A stretch of DNA of 64,000 nucleotides from DAHUXD01 sp963736455 (GTDB lineage Bacteria; Acidobacteriota; Thermoanaerobaculia; UBA5066; Gp7-AA6). Under the pieces are notes generated by a model that searched no databases, was not told the DNA's origin, and saw only the letters and a list, made by a program, of their open reading frames with translations. Below are positions 49,810-57,866 of the stretch, in pieces. The number at the start of each line of letters is the position of its first letter. The stretch's first letter is position 1. The stretch lies in assembly GCA_963736455.1 (NCBI GenBank), contig CAVTON010000001.1, positions 496,001 to 560,000 of the forward strand. Direction: 5' to 3'. A program made the position numbers and the translations under genes.

Positions 49810-50225
49810 GCGTCCTCCTGGTCGTCGGCGTCGTCGTCCTGGTCGTCCTCGTCGTCGTCGTCGGGCCCTGCCGGTAGCGCGGCCATCGGCGCGTCGATCG
49901 GGATCACGCCGCGATCGCTGCCGAATTCAATCAAGATGCTTTCCAAGTCCGTGGCCTTGACCTCGGTTCTCGCGATCGGCTGTCCGTGGCCGTAGCTCGC
50001 GAACCATCGAGCCAGGTCTGCCTTCAGGCGCGAGTCGTGCGTCTGCTCGAAGAGCCTTTTCATTTCGGGCAGGACGACTTCATCCGTGAATTGCTCGACC
50101 TCCTTGAAAAAGCCCCGGAAGTCGGCGAGATCCTGCCGCTTGGCGGGCACGCCGCGACGCCTCGGAACCTTCTCGACGATTCCGGGAGGACGACCAGCGC
50201 CAGGTCTTGCTCCGCCTCTAGCCAT
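49806..50225 (-). CDS. Terminase-small-subunit-like protein with acidic tail
   Basis: 139 residues. N-terminal ARGGARPGAGRPPG, the same basic motif as in the gene at 18631. A helical middle (FFKEVEQFTDEVVLPEMKRL, ADLARWFASYGHGQPIART), with the YGHGQP phrase common to this group, precedes a C-terminus of almost pure Asp/Glu. The basic head and acidic tail fit a packaging or DNA-recognition adaptor. No large terminase follows. Motif-level assignment only. Confidence 0.5.
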   Translation of the reverse strand: MARGGARPGAGRPPGIVEKVPRRRGVPAKRQDLADFRGFFKEVEQFTDEVVLPEMKRLFEQTHDSRLKADLARWFASYGHGQPIARTEVKATDLESILIEFGSDRGVIPIDAPMAALPAGPDDDDEDDQDDDADDQEDA

Positions 50226-50412
50226 GCTGCTCCCGCGGTAGCTGCCGGCGGACGTCGTGCTGCTTCAAGAGGTAGTCGAAGCCGTCGCGCAGCTCTTGAA
50301 GCCAGATCTGGGCGTGGACCGAGACGCCCGCCTTGAGTGCGACGGCGGTGATTTCCGCCAGCGCCGCGGAGGCCTCCTTCCGGGTCAGCTGCGACTGCCG
50401 AAGGGCCGACAC
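50218..50412 (-). CDS. Small hypothetical protein
   Basis: 64 residues (QLTRKEASAALAEITAVALK, SVHAQIWLQELRDGFDYLLK). Overlaps the following terminase-small-like start by 8 nt. Helical, no family recognised. Confidence 0.5.
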   Translation of the reverse strand: MSALRQSQLTRKEASAALAEITAVALKAGVSVHAQIWLQELRDGFDYLLKQHDVRRQLPREQHG

Positions 50413-50413
50413 G

Positions 50414-50893
50414 TCACCGGCTTCCGTACTTCACAGTGAATGCGTCGGCCGACAACGAGACGCGATCGGTCTCGCGCGCCTCGGCGGCTTCCCGCTCGGA
50501 GGCGGCACGAGCCGCCTGTGCGGAGCGGATCCGCTCGGCTTCGAGCCGCGTCGCGATGTGCTTCGTCGCGCCGGCAAGCTCGGCCTCGCCGTCGCGGGCG
50601 GCCTGGATCGCCGCCTCGGTCTTCTTCCAGAGCCGCATCGCCATCCCCATCTCCTCCTGCGTGCTCGCGGGGTTTGCGAGGATGGTGTCGATGCGGCGCC
50701 GCGCGTACCGCTCGGCCGCCGCGACGTCGCGCGGCTTCTTGATCTCGTCGACGTCGCGCGGCTCGTCGTTCGGCAACTTGACGTACGCGAGCCGGTGCGC
50801 GGCCTCGCACGCCTCGGCGCGTGTGGCGGCGAGCTGCTCGACGCGTGATCCTAAGAGTCCGAGCGCGGCGGCTTCATCCTGCGAATTGCTCAT
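50414..50893 (-). CDS. Coiled-coil hypothetical protein
   Basis: 159 residues, nearly all helical and highly charged (AAERYARRRIDTILANPAST, MAMRLWKKTEAAIQAARDGE, ASEREAAEARETDRVSL). Probably a coiled coil. First gene of the packaging-like segment on this strand; unknown function. Confidence 0.5.
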   Translation of the reverse strand: MSNSQDEAAALGLLGSRVEQLAATRAEACEAAHRLAYVKLPNDEPRDVDEIKKPRDVAAAERYARRRIDTILANPASTQEEMGMAMRLWKKTEAAIQAARDGEAELAGATKHIATRLEAERIRSAQAARAASEREAAEARETDRVSLSADAFTVKYGSR

Positions 50894-51188
50894 GGTTTCC
50901 CCCTCACATCAAAGAGCGGCACCCCGCCGGTGACCGGACCAACTCGGCGCCGGAGCTGGCGGGGCGGCGAGTGCCGCGAGAACAAAAGCGGCGCGCCTCG
51001 CCGCCGCCGCCGCAGAACGAGGGGAGCTGACGACAGAGCCCTCGCTCGCGACACGGCGAGGCGACGCCGCGAACAGCCGGAAAAGATGGAGACGGCGCGC
51101 CCCACCGACCGACGCGCCGTCCCCGGCGAGAAGCCCCGGGCCGGGAAGGAGGCCACGACCCGCCCCGGGCTCGCGATGGCAACACCGC
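50894..51188. other. 295-bp gap, no supported gene
   Basis: Very GC-rich. Open frames on both strands here have Arg/Ser/Gly-rich translations without ribosome-binding sites. Probably the upstream regulatory region of the 50414 gene. I see no specific site. Confidence 0.4.
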
Positions 51189-51524
51189 TCACCCCTGACC
51201 CCGTTCGACGCGTTCCTGAATTTCGAGTTCAGCTCTGAGACCCGCCTGCACCGGATCGCCGCCGACGCCGCCGCCCGGCAGGTGTTTCGGCGCGGGCTCG
51301 GGCGGAATCGCGTCGATCGCCGGACAGCTGCACATCGTGCACTTGTCGCGCGGCGGCAGCCCGCCCATGCCCGGGATCATCGTCAGGTCGCCCGGGTGCG
51401 CGTGCTCGCGGCTCTCGCACCGCCAGAAGCCGAAGTCCGGAAAGATCCTGCCGCACGCGGCGTCGACGGCGTGGTTCGGATGGCCGCTCGCGACGCACGG
51501 GCAGCGGACGAGCTGGCCGGTCAC
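51189..51524 (-). CDS. Cysteine-rich putative zinc-binding protein
   Basis: 111 residues with LVRCPCVASGHPNHAVDAAC, FWRCESREHAHPG and RDKCTMCSCPAIDA: eight cysteines and several histidines in the first 70 residues suggest one or two zinc sites. The start overlaps the stop of the excisionase-like gene. Function unknown. Confidence 0.5.
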   Translation of the reverse strand: MTGQLVRCPCVASGHPNHAVDAACGRIFPDFGFWRCESREHAHPGDLTMIPGMGGLPPRDKCTMCSCPAIDAIPPEPAPKHLPGGGVGGDPVQAGLRAELEIQERVERGQG

Positions 51525-51712
51525 CGCGACGCCGCCTTCGGCACGACTGGGCGGACGAGCCGCTCGAGATCGCGCTCATCGATGCGAATGGTTGTCTTCT
51601 CGCCGACGTGGTACGCGGGCAGCGTGCCGTCGTGGATGCGCCGCCGCACGGTGATGTCGTCGACGCCGAGACGCCTGGCGGCCTGCCTGACGGATAGGAA
51701 TTGCTGCGGCAT
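51521..51712 (-). CDS. Excisionase / HTH_17 domain protein
   Basis: 63 residues from ATG 51712. QFLSVRQAARRLGVDDITVR with RRIHDGTLPAYHVGEKTTIR and IDERDLERLV is a textbook HTH_17 excisionase-family fold. The best candidate for the Xis of this element, near its right end. Confidence 0.8.
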   Translation of the reverse strand: MPQQFLSVRQAARRLGVDDITVRRRIHDGTLPAYHVGEKTTIRIDERDLERLVRPVVPKAASR

Positions 51713-51745
51713 GTGCGTACCATGCCGCACGCGAAACCCGGCGAA

Positions 51746-52246
51746 TTATCGCGTTACAGAATGCGTCCCGCCCGCTTTCTTCGCCGCCGCCCTGTACTTC
51801 TTGAGCCCTTCGGCGTCGAAGAACAGCCGCGACGGCCCGGCCTGGACACGAGCCGCGCGCTTCTTCTTCGCCCGGTGGCGCCGCACACGGGTCCTGGAGC
51901 TGTCCGGCTCCTTCTTCCCCCACTCGTCGCGCTGCGCGTCGTGCAGGGCGGCCTTGCGCGCGTCAGGCCGCGCCATGCCTGACTCGAGGTAGTGCTTCAC
52001 GAGCGGCTTGTAGCGCGGGTCCGCCTTCGCCCGCAGCTCGGCCCGGAGGGTGGACATCACGACCGCCTTCGACGGCGGCCGCCCCTTGCGCACCGGCACC
52101 GGCCGCACGGTCGCGCCGCTCGACCGGACCGCCGCCTCGCGCTCAGCGGGCGTCACGGCGGCCCTGGCGGCCTTCCTGTACGCCTCGAGCGCCGCGGGGC
52201 TGTCGAACAGCAGCAGCCTCGGCGGCGGCACCTTCTTGCGCGGCAT
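51746..52246 (-). CDS. Basic protein with internal duplication
   Basis: 166 residues, very Lys/Arg-rich. The N-terminal PRLLLFDSPAALEAYRKAAR and the C-terminal SRLFFDAEGLKKYRAAAKKA are clearly repeats of one motif (RLxFDxxxLxxYRxAA), separated by a basic linker with RTRVRRHRAKKKRAAR. A DNA- or RNA-binding protein with two similar ends is likely. Nearest gene to attR. No known family. Confidence 0.55.
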   Translation of the reverse strand: MPRKKVPPPRLLLFDSPAALEAYRKAARAAVTPAEREAAVRSSGATVRPVPVRKGRPPSKAVVMSTLRAELRAKADPRYKPLVKHYLESGMARPDARKAALHDAQRDEWGKKEPDSSRTRVRRHRAKKKRAARVQAGPSRLFFDAEGLKKYRAAAKKAGGTHSVTR

Positions 52247-52632
52247 GGAGTCCCGGCCCCTCCTCCCCGGCAGGAAACGAAGACGGGCGGCAGCGGGCCG
52301 GGAGGCCGCGGTTCGGGAGCTACCCTAGCCGCCCGTCAGAGAGCCTACTCGATCAAGCGGTGCCCCCAGGCAGTGTCCGCGAACTGTCCGTGAACCACCC
52401 GGCAGAACCCGTCACAGCCGGCCCACCGCGACGGGCCCGACCCCCGACTTCTCGCGGGTTTGCGCCCAGTGGTGACGGGTGGCGACAGGGAAAGCCCGGG
52501 TTCGAATCCCGGCATCCCGACCAAACTCCGCGCGGTGTTCCCGCCGATGCCTCGCTCCAATGCTGGACCAGAAGCCCGACGAGTTGCTGCCCCGGGCAAA
52601 TGCCGTCTGAAAAAGCGCATGATCACCGCCTA
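52247..52632. other. Right end of the tRNA-Pro element and junction
   Basis: No gene. Contains TGTCCGCGAACTGTCCGTGA at 52374-52393, two overlapping copies of the arm-type motif seen at 44162, and the attR core at 52495-52524. Chromosomal sequence resumes before the SMR-like gene. Confidence 0.55.
52495..52524. repeat. attR core of the tRNA-Pro element
   Basis: Perfect 30-bp copy of 44097-44126, the tRNA-Pro 3-prime end. Confidence 0.95.
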
Positions 52633-52971
52633 ATGCGCCTCGAAGCTGGCCGGGCCTGGCTCTTCATCGCCGCCGCGTCGGCGTTTCAGGTCGCATGGAT
52701 CGTGAGCCTGCGGTTCATGAGCGGGCGAGTGAAGATCCTTCCCGTCACGGGATACCTCGTGTCGGGATTGGGTGCCTCCGTGTTCCTGGCGCTCGCCATG
52801 AAGTCGCTGCCGATGTCGACGTCCTACGCCGCTTGGATGGGTCTGGCCCTGGTGGGTGCCCTGCTGGTCGACAACCTTCTCTTCCATGAGCCGTGGAGCC
52901 TCGCGCGGATCGGCTGGGCCCTGCTCATTCTCGTCGGCGTCTGCGGTCTGCGCCTGTCGTCTCCGCGCTGA
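52633..52971 (+). CDS. SMR-family membrane protein lacking the essential glutamate
   Basis: 112 residues, four transmembrane helices, EmrE/Gdx-like. The conserved YxxW region reads STSYAAWMGLALVGALL and the tail is normal (RIGWALLILVGVCGLRL). In helix 1 the proton/substrate-coupling Glu (Glu14 of EmrE, in AEVIGT) is Gln19 here (AFQVAW). Without it, ordinary proton-coupled export is not expected; it may be a heterodimer partner or have another role. No second SMR gene is adjacent. Confidence 0.75.
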   Translation: MRLEAGRAWLFIAAASAFQVAWIVSLRFMSGRVKILPVTGYLVSGLGASVFLALAMKSLPMSTSYAAWMGLALVGALLVDNLLFHEPWSLARIGWALLILVGVCGLRLSSPR

Positions 52972-53054
52972 CTTCTCGAATCGGCGCCTCTGGATCTCGA
53001 ACCGTCAGGGTCGCGCCGCTTCGTCGCGCAGGGGCCTCACCCGGTCTCCGCACC

Positions 53055-53203
53055 GGGGTCAGTCTTGATGTGCTGACTTGGCCGTCCGAGGAGAGATCCC
53101 ATGCTCACCCGAGTTCATGGCCAGCAGCAACGCGGCCCAGTGCCGAGTACATCTTCGCCAAGGCGCGAAGCGCCCGCGAAATCAGCAAGTCAAGACCGAC
53201 CCG
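53055..53203. repeat. Inverted-repeat element family C, copy 1
   Basis: Left end GGGGTCAGTCTTGATGTG, right end TCAGCAAGTCAAGACCGACC (inverted). The interior CAGCAGCAACGCGG and ACATCTTCGCCAAGG are shared with copies at 55641 and 57867. No coding capacity. Confidence 0.75.
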
Positions 53204-53218
53204 TCCTCCCGACGCCCG

Positions 53219-54526
53219 TCACCGGCTTCTCGGCACGCCGTCGCACTGTAACCGAAAAAGTGCATCCGCCGGCGGCGCTCCGCGAACGCCCTGGCGAGAT
53301 GCCTCGCACATGTACTGCAGCAGCCGAGTACGAACGTCCGCCACGGCATGAAATCCCTCGATGCGGCCGACCTCCTGCACGAGGTCGGGCAATGGCGTCA
53401 GGACCGAGAGCGTCGGCAGCTTGGCGATGTGAAGCCGGCTCGCGTAGTTGTACGCCGCCTTGTCGTTCTCGACGTCGCCGTCTCCGAAGACGACGTACGG
53501 AGAGATGTTCGGGTCGCGCTGAAGTTCCTCAACCACCGCCCGAAGCCCGCTCGCGCTCTCGCCTCGCCCGTGGAAGAGCACCACGACGTATCGGTGACTC
53601 TGGACTCCTTCCGCATATGCGTCGACGAAAGTTGGGATTACGGGGGCGGCTCCGCTCGCCACCGGCGTCGACTCCGCTCGTCCCGGATCGCTCCACTTGC
53701 CGAAGACCGCGGGCTGCGCCTTGAAGTGGGCGACGAGCGCGTCGATTCGATGGACGTTCGTCGGATGGTCGGAGGTGGCCTCGAACTCGTCCCGTGTCTC
53801 CGGCGCGTGCCGGAGCATGGTGACCAGCCCCCATGGATTGAAGCCCGCCCCGGCACAGAGATCGCTGCCGGTCAGATCCGCCTGTTCCTCGACCTCGCGC
53901 GAGTACCGGAGCGACAGGAGATAGGCGGCCACGTCGAAGAAGTTGTCCTTCTGCCGGATGTATCGCGAGAGTGTTTGCGCGGCGCGCTTCGTGCCGATCG
54001 CCTCCGCGAACGTGCGCCCCATATCGTGATGGAGCGCGTGCGCAGCCTCGTGGCACAAGCTCCCCTGCAGCTCCTCGTCCGATGCGATGAAGCCGAGGAA
54101 TCCGTCATAGACGTAGAGGTCGCCGCCGGCCACCGAGAAAGCGTTGAGGACCGGATCGTGCAGAACGAAGATCCTGAACCGCTGTCCGGAGTCGGCTGGA
54201 GCGACGCGATTGAGAGCATCCGCGATTCGATCCAAACGCGGCTGCCAGGGCGAATCCCGCACGATCGCGCCCTTCTGCTCGAAGGACTGGTAGGTCTCTG
54301 GTCCCGCCAGACGCTCGATGCAGGCGGGCATGTTGACGCGAGCGACCACATCGTTGAGGTCGCCACACTGCGTTTTCTGCGCGAGCGTTACCGCTGGCGA
54401 AAGGGCAAGACCGGCCACGAGCACCGACTGCGCCAAGCGTCGCGCTGGCAGAGGGCGGAGCCCCTTGCGAACTACGATCCCGCTTTGCCGAGGCGAAGGA
54501 TGAGACCCTTCTGTCGCTTTTCGCAA
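53219..54526 (-). CDS. M48-type metalloprotease fused to a thioredoxin-like domain
   Basis: 435 residues. Signal-like segment (LAQSVLVAGLALSPAVTLAQ), then a peptidase M48 domain with the zinc site LCHEAAHALHHD (HExxH at 159-163) and the third ligand in YSREVEEQADLTG (about 214). After a linker, a thioredoxin-fold segment (YVVVLFHGRGESASGLRAVV, KLPTLSVLTPLPDLVQEVGR) lacks CxxC. Predicted periplasmic. ATG 54526 overlaps the upstream gene by 55 nt; a later TTG is possible. The stop lies 15 bp from a repeat copy. Confidence 0.75.
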   Translation of the reverse strand: MRKATEGSHPSPRQSGIVVRKGLRPLPARRLAQSVLVAGLALSPAVTLAQKTQCGDLNDVVARVNMPACIERLAGPETYQSFEQKGAIVRDSPWQPRLDRIADALNRVAPADSGQRFRIFVLHDPVLNAFSVAGGDLYVYDGFLGFIASDEELQGSLCHEAAHALHHDMGRTFAEAIGTKRAAQTLSRYIRQKDNFFDVAAYLLSLRYSREVEEQADLTGSDLCAGAGFNPWGLVTMLRHAPETRDEFEATSDHPTNVHRIDALVAHFKAQPAVFGKWSDPGRAESTPVASGAAPVIPTFVDAYAEGVQSHRYVVVLFHGRGESASGLRAVVEELQRDPNISPYVVFGDGDVENDKAAYNYASRLHIAKLPTLSVLTPLPDLVQEVGRIEGFHAVADVRTRLLQYMCEASRQGVRGAPPADALFRLQCDGVPRSR

Positions 54527-54780
54527 ACGACCTCCTCGTCCTGCGAAAGGGATGGCGCATTTCCTTGCGCCGATTTTCGCCCGACCGGATTAATGGCGAT
54601 CGCGTCGTCGCCGGACGGCGCGACCGAAAACACGCTCCCGGAGTGGGTGCTGATCTCCAGCGCCAAGCCGCTGCTCACCCCGTACTTGAGGAATTTGACC
54701 GAGCTGCCTGAAAGGAATCTCATGAGGGAAAGGGGATCTCTCGGGATTGTTAGCTTGATCGTCAGGTAGCCTTTTGCCAT
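54472..54780 (-). CDS. Small hypothetical protein
   Basis: 102 residues from ATG 54780 (AKGYLTIKLTIPRDPLSLMR, FLKYGVSSGLALEISTHSGS). Mixed alpha/beta, no motif recognised. Directly precedes the M48 gene with a 55-nt overlap, so probably co-transcribed with it. Confidence 0.5.
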   Translation of the reverse strand: MAKGYLTIKLTIPRDPLSLMRFLSGSSVKFLKYGVSSGLALEISTHSGSVFSVAPSGDDAIAINPVGRKSAQGNAPSLSQDEEVVCEKRQKGLILRLGKAGS

Positions 54781-54937
54781 GTTCACTTCTCCCTCTTCGG
54801 ATCCTCTGCGCCTCGCGATCGGTGGTCAGTAATCGTCGTCTCGGATTCTAGTGGAGACCTGAAGGCACGTCGTAACCCTGGAACAGCGTAAAGACAGCCG
54901 GCGGCGGCGCCTTGGTCCCTGGAGTGGATCAAACCCC

Positions 54938-55492
54938 TCAATCCGGTCGCAGCACCCCGCACGGCGTGGGGTCCACGACGCTGCCGCAGTGCTCGCAGGC
55001 GTACGATTCCCCCAGATACCCGAGTGGCAGAGGCTCCGGCAGCGCGACAAATCCCACGATGTCCCTTCCGCACTCTGGGTTGTTGCACCGTCCGGCAACG
55101 AGAACCTTTCGAGTTCCGGGCTGCGGACGCCAGGTGTCGAACCGTTTGGCCATCTGCTCCCACCGAGGACCCAGCGCCGCGTAGTGCGCGGAGGACTTGA
55201 CCGCCGTGAGGCTCTGCACGACCTTCCCGACGCGCCCCTGCTCGGTCTCATCGGGAGGCGCTTCGAGCTCAACGAAGCCCGTACGCCCGTCCTCCCCACT
55301 CACGTCCTGGGCCAGCCGATCCGGCGGCAGGATCCGAAGCAGCTGCCGTAGTGGTTCGGTGCCATGGAACTCTGCGATGAGTTCGGCGGGGCTCGAGTCC
55401 TTCTGCCGCGGATCCTCGCGGACCCTAACCCTAAAGTCGTCGCCGGCGCTCATCCGATGGAGCGCGACATACCAGCGGGTCTTGCTGCTCAT
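54938..55492 (-). CDS. Hypothetical protein with C-terminal zinc ribbon
   Basis: 184 residues: N-terminal TRWYVALHRMSAGDDFRVRV domain of unknown type and a C-terminal zinc ribbon, VAGRCNNPECGRDIVGF ... YACEHCGSVVDPTPCG (CxxxxC/CxxC). Possibly nucleic-acid binding. Stand-alone gene. Confidence 0.55.
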   Translation of the reverse strand: MSSKTRWYVALHRMSAGDDFRVRVREDPRQKDSSPAELIAEFHGTEPLRQLLRILPPDRLAQDVSGEDGRTGFVELEAPPDETEQGRVGKVVQSLTAVKSSAHYAALGPRWEQMAKRFDTWRPQPGTRKVLVAGRCNNPECGRDIVGFVALPEPLPLGYLGESYACEHCGSVVDPTPCGVLRPD

Positions 55493-55880
55493 GACGCAGA
55501 TCCTATGCGCGATTCATCAGCTCGAGGCTCCAGGCGCCACCGCGCGGCGATGAGCGAGGCCGCTACACGCGCATGTTAGGCAGCCAGTTCAGGACGGTGA
55601 AGGCGCAGACCGAGCCAAAAGGCACCCGCCGCCGACATTCGGGTCAGTCTTGATTTGCTGACTTGGCCGTTCGAGGAGGGGGCCCGGCCCGCTCGAGCTC
55701 GCGGCTCGCGGCTCGCGGCTCGCGGCAACCCGTGCCGAGTACATCTTCGCCGAGGGGCGCCAATCGCCGGCGAAATCAACAAGTCAAGACTGACCCCTCC
55801 TCCAGTCCTCCACCGCCGTGGACGCTCTAATCTCAGCCCCTGCGGTCCGATACCCCCGCTACCGCCCGCAGGCCAAGGAC
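55493..55880. other. Intergenic region holding repeat copy 2
   Basis: Apart from the inverted-repeat element at 55641-55796 I see nothing. Just right of it the sequence is unique up to the stop of the next minus-strand gene. Confidence 0.5.
55641..55796. repeat. Inverted-repeat element family C, copy 2
   Basis: Ends GGGTCAGTCTTGATTTGCTG and AAATCAACAAGTCAAGACTG (inverted). The interior carries four tandem GCTCGCG units (55693-55728), an expansion absent from the other copies. Confidence 0.8.
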
Positions 55881-57197
55881 CTACTCCTCCCAGAACTCAA
55901 GAGGAAGTACCAACCCCTGCTGATCCCGCCACCCTGGCTTGACGCTGCATGTGATCGACATCCGACCGGAATCAGATACGGAGTACATCCAATGCGCCCC
56001 TGATAACCGGGACTTCTCGACGCCGGGGATCTCTTCCGGCCAATGTCCCAGGCGTGTGCGTTGAGCCCGTGCCTCCAGAATCTTCGTCGTGAGCTCGAGG
56101 TCGACGGCCAGTCGATTCGCGCGACTCCAGGAATTGGCCAGGTTGGGGATCGCGATGCTTCCGAGAATCTCTCCAGCGGAAAGGGGGTCTGGCTCGACGT
56201 TTGCCGCCCGATAAACGGCGTCGCTTGCCGCTGACACGGGCGAGTCTCGACACGCAATGAGGAAGTGACGCTCCATGTTCATAAAGTCCGCTTGAGATGC
56301 GCGGCTGAATGTCGATGGATCGCTCGGAAGCGCTCTAATCAGGCCAGCCGCCTCGACGGTCAACGCCCACAAGAGGCTGGCTCGGTAGTCGTGCTCTTGG
56401 AACCTTGTCTTCCACTCCTCCGCTGGAAGACGGAGTAGCCTGCGGGCAAGTCCAGCCTGCATTCTCGCGATCGCGATCGCGACCAGCTGGCTTATCAATT
56501 GGGGCCGATCTCGCAGCGAGGCATTGAGGTGCCATGAGGCCCGCATCGCCTTATCCACTCCCGCATCGTCTCCACCCTGGGCTTTCGTCAAGGCTTCGGC
56601 AGCAAGGATTCGATGAACTCGCACTAGGCCAGAAAGGTTCGGTACCGACGATTCAGGACCAAGCATCTCGTTCATCTTCCAATGCGGCGGCTCCGACTCG
56701 GCCAGGAGCTCGACCATTCGGTCGACGGTGGAGCGATGGACCTCCAGGAAAGCCAGCACGTTGCGTGGCTGCAGAGCGATCGGACCGCCGACCTTCCGAA
56801 CCTCCGAGCTCTCATAATCGCGAAGCGCGTCGAAGAGTTCAGCGTTTTCCGTTTGAACCGCATCGCGACGACTCCCATCCGGATTCGGGGCAGGCCGAGC
56901 CATCTCTATTCCAAGCTCGTGCGCGTCCTGACTGAGCGCAAAGGCCGTGGCGTCGTCGTCAGTCTGCTTTGGGACCGAGGCGAGCAGCTCCTGTGGGTCG
57001 CCGAACTCAGCCCGCCAGGCGGCCACCGCCGCGGGCTCGGCTGCCGCGGCCACTTTGATGTGACGAAGGAATCGAACGAAGACGATCGCCTTCATCGCGC
57101 CGAATACACACCCGGCCGCCAACGCGGCGGCCGCCACGGCCGCGACATAGCGGACCCATTTGGGACGCCGAGCGAGTGCGATCGATAGGCGACTCAT
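55881..57197 (-). CDS. Membrane-anchored hypothetical protein
   Basis: 438 residues: basic N-terminus and one transmembrane helix (YVAAVAAAALAAGCVFGAMK), then a long helical periplasmic region (MVELLAESEPPHWKMNEML, LVRVHRILAAEALTKAQGGD, LISQLVAIAIARMQAGLARR) and a C-terminal LELTTKILEARAQRTRLGHW-PEE block. That last block resembles the end of hypothetical proteins from Acidobacteriota and Planctomycetes. No catalytic motif. Function unknown. Confidence 0.6.
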   Translation of the reverse strand: MSRLSIALARRPKWVRYVAAVAAAALAAGCVFGAMKAIVFVRFLRHIKVAAAAEPAAVAAWRAEFGDPQELLASVPKQTDDDATAFALSQDAHELGIEMARPAPNPDGSRRDAVQTENAELFDALRDYESSEVRKVGGPIALQPRNVLAFLEVHRSTVDRMVELLAESEPPHWKMNEMLGPESSVPNLSGLVRVHRILAAEALTKAQGGDDAGVDKAMRASWHLNASLRDRPQLISQLVAIAIARMQAGLARRLLRLPAEEWKTRFQEHDYRASLLWALTVEAAGLIRALPSDPSTFSRASQADFMNMERHFLIACRDSPVSAASDAVYRAANVEPDPLSAGEILGSIAIPNLANSWSRANRLAVDLELTTKILEARAQRTRLGHWPEEIPGVEKSRLSGAHWMYSVSDSGRMSITCSVKPGWRDQQGLVLPLEFWEE

Positions 57198-57243
57198 GGG
57201 GTCCCCTGTTCCTTGCGCACTCAGTCGGTCTCTCGATCGCTGA

Positions 57244-57840
57244 TCAGGCCTTCGCGGGTTCGTACGTGGCGATCACCAGGCCATCACGCGTCGTGGTGCA
57301 ATTTGTCAACCGCAGTCGCACGCCCGCGCCGTCTCGGAATAGCCGACGTCCCGTGCCGAGGACCAGCGGGTGGATCATTAGCAAGTACTCGTCGATCAGG
57401 TCCGTGGCCATCAGGGAGGCGATCAGTTCGCCACTTCCCATGATCGCTAGAACGCCGTTGGTTTGATCCTTGAGCGCATGCACGGCTTCGGAAATGTGGC
57501 CGCGCAGCAACGTGGAGTTGGGCCAGGGCATCGGTTCCCGCAGGGTGTTCGACGCGACGTATTTAGGTGCATCGTTGAGTGACTCCTTGAATGGACCACC
57601 CTGCCGGTTCCAACTCGCCATCAGATCCTCGTAAGTCCACCGTCCGAATAGCCACCCCGCAAAGCCACCGCCAGCCGTCATCCTCTCGCCCATCGCCTTG
57701 CCCGCGGCATCCCCGGCCGCCGTGGACCGCTGGGCCCACCCACCCTGCGTGAACCCGCCCCGGGTATCCTCATCCAGGCGCCCCGGTCCCTGCATTACCC
57801 CGTCCAGTGTCAGATGGTTCATCACCACGATTCGACCCAT
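57244..57840 (-). CDS. Dihydrofolate-reductase-like (RibD C-terminal fold) protein
   Basis: 198 residues. IVVMNHLTLDGVMQGPGR at the start, GWLFGRWTYEDL, GVLAIMGSGELIASLMATDL and DEYLLMIHPLVLGTGRRLF are the standard motifs of the DHFR-like family (YwjB/YyaP-type) of NADPH-binding reductases of unknown substrate. Not the folate enzyme itself. Stand-alone, next to a repeat element. Confidence 0.88.
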   Translation of the reverse strand: MGRIVVMNHLTLDGVMQGPGRLDEDTRGGFTQGGWAQRSTAAGDAAGKAMGERMTAGGGFAGWLFGRWTYEDLMASWNRQGGPFKESLNDAPKYVASNTLREPMPWPNSTLLRGHISEAVHALKDQTNGVLAIMGSGELIASLMATDLIDEYLLMIHPLVLGTGRRLFRDGAGVRLRLTNCTTTRDGLVIATYEPAKA

Positions 57841-57866
57841 TCCAGTCTCCTCAACGATTCGGGTCG

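Larger units (their letters stand above)
44097..52524. mobile_element. Integrative element at tRNA-Pro, phage-satellite-like
   Basis: 8.4 kb bounded by a perfect 30-bp repeat of the tRNA 3-prime end (44097-44126 and 52495-52524), the classic integration mode. Contains integrase, ribbon-helix-helix repressor, three plus-strand cargo genes, then a long minus-strand run: HTH protein, iteron-like repeats, RecA/DnaB-type ATPase, HTH, small genes, a terminase-small-like protein, a cysteine-rich protein and an excisionase. No virion genes. Composition and size resemble phage satellites; a cryptic prophage remnant is the alternative. Confidence 0.85.

Noticed and set aside
52493..52524. A second tRNA-Pro gene at the right end of the element
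   Set aside because: Only the T-arm and acceptor 3-prime part are present; it is the attR copy, not a complete tRNA.
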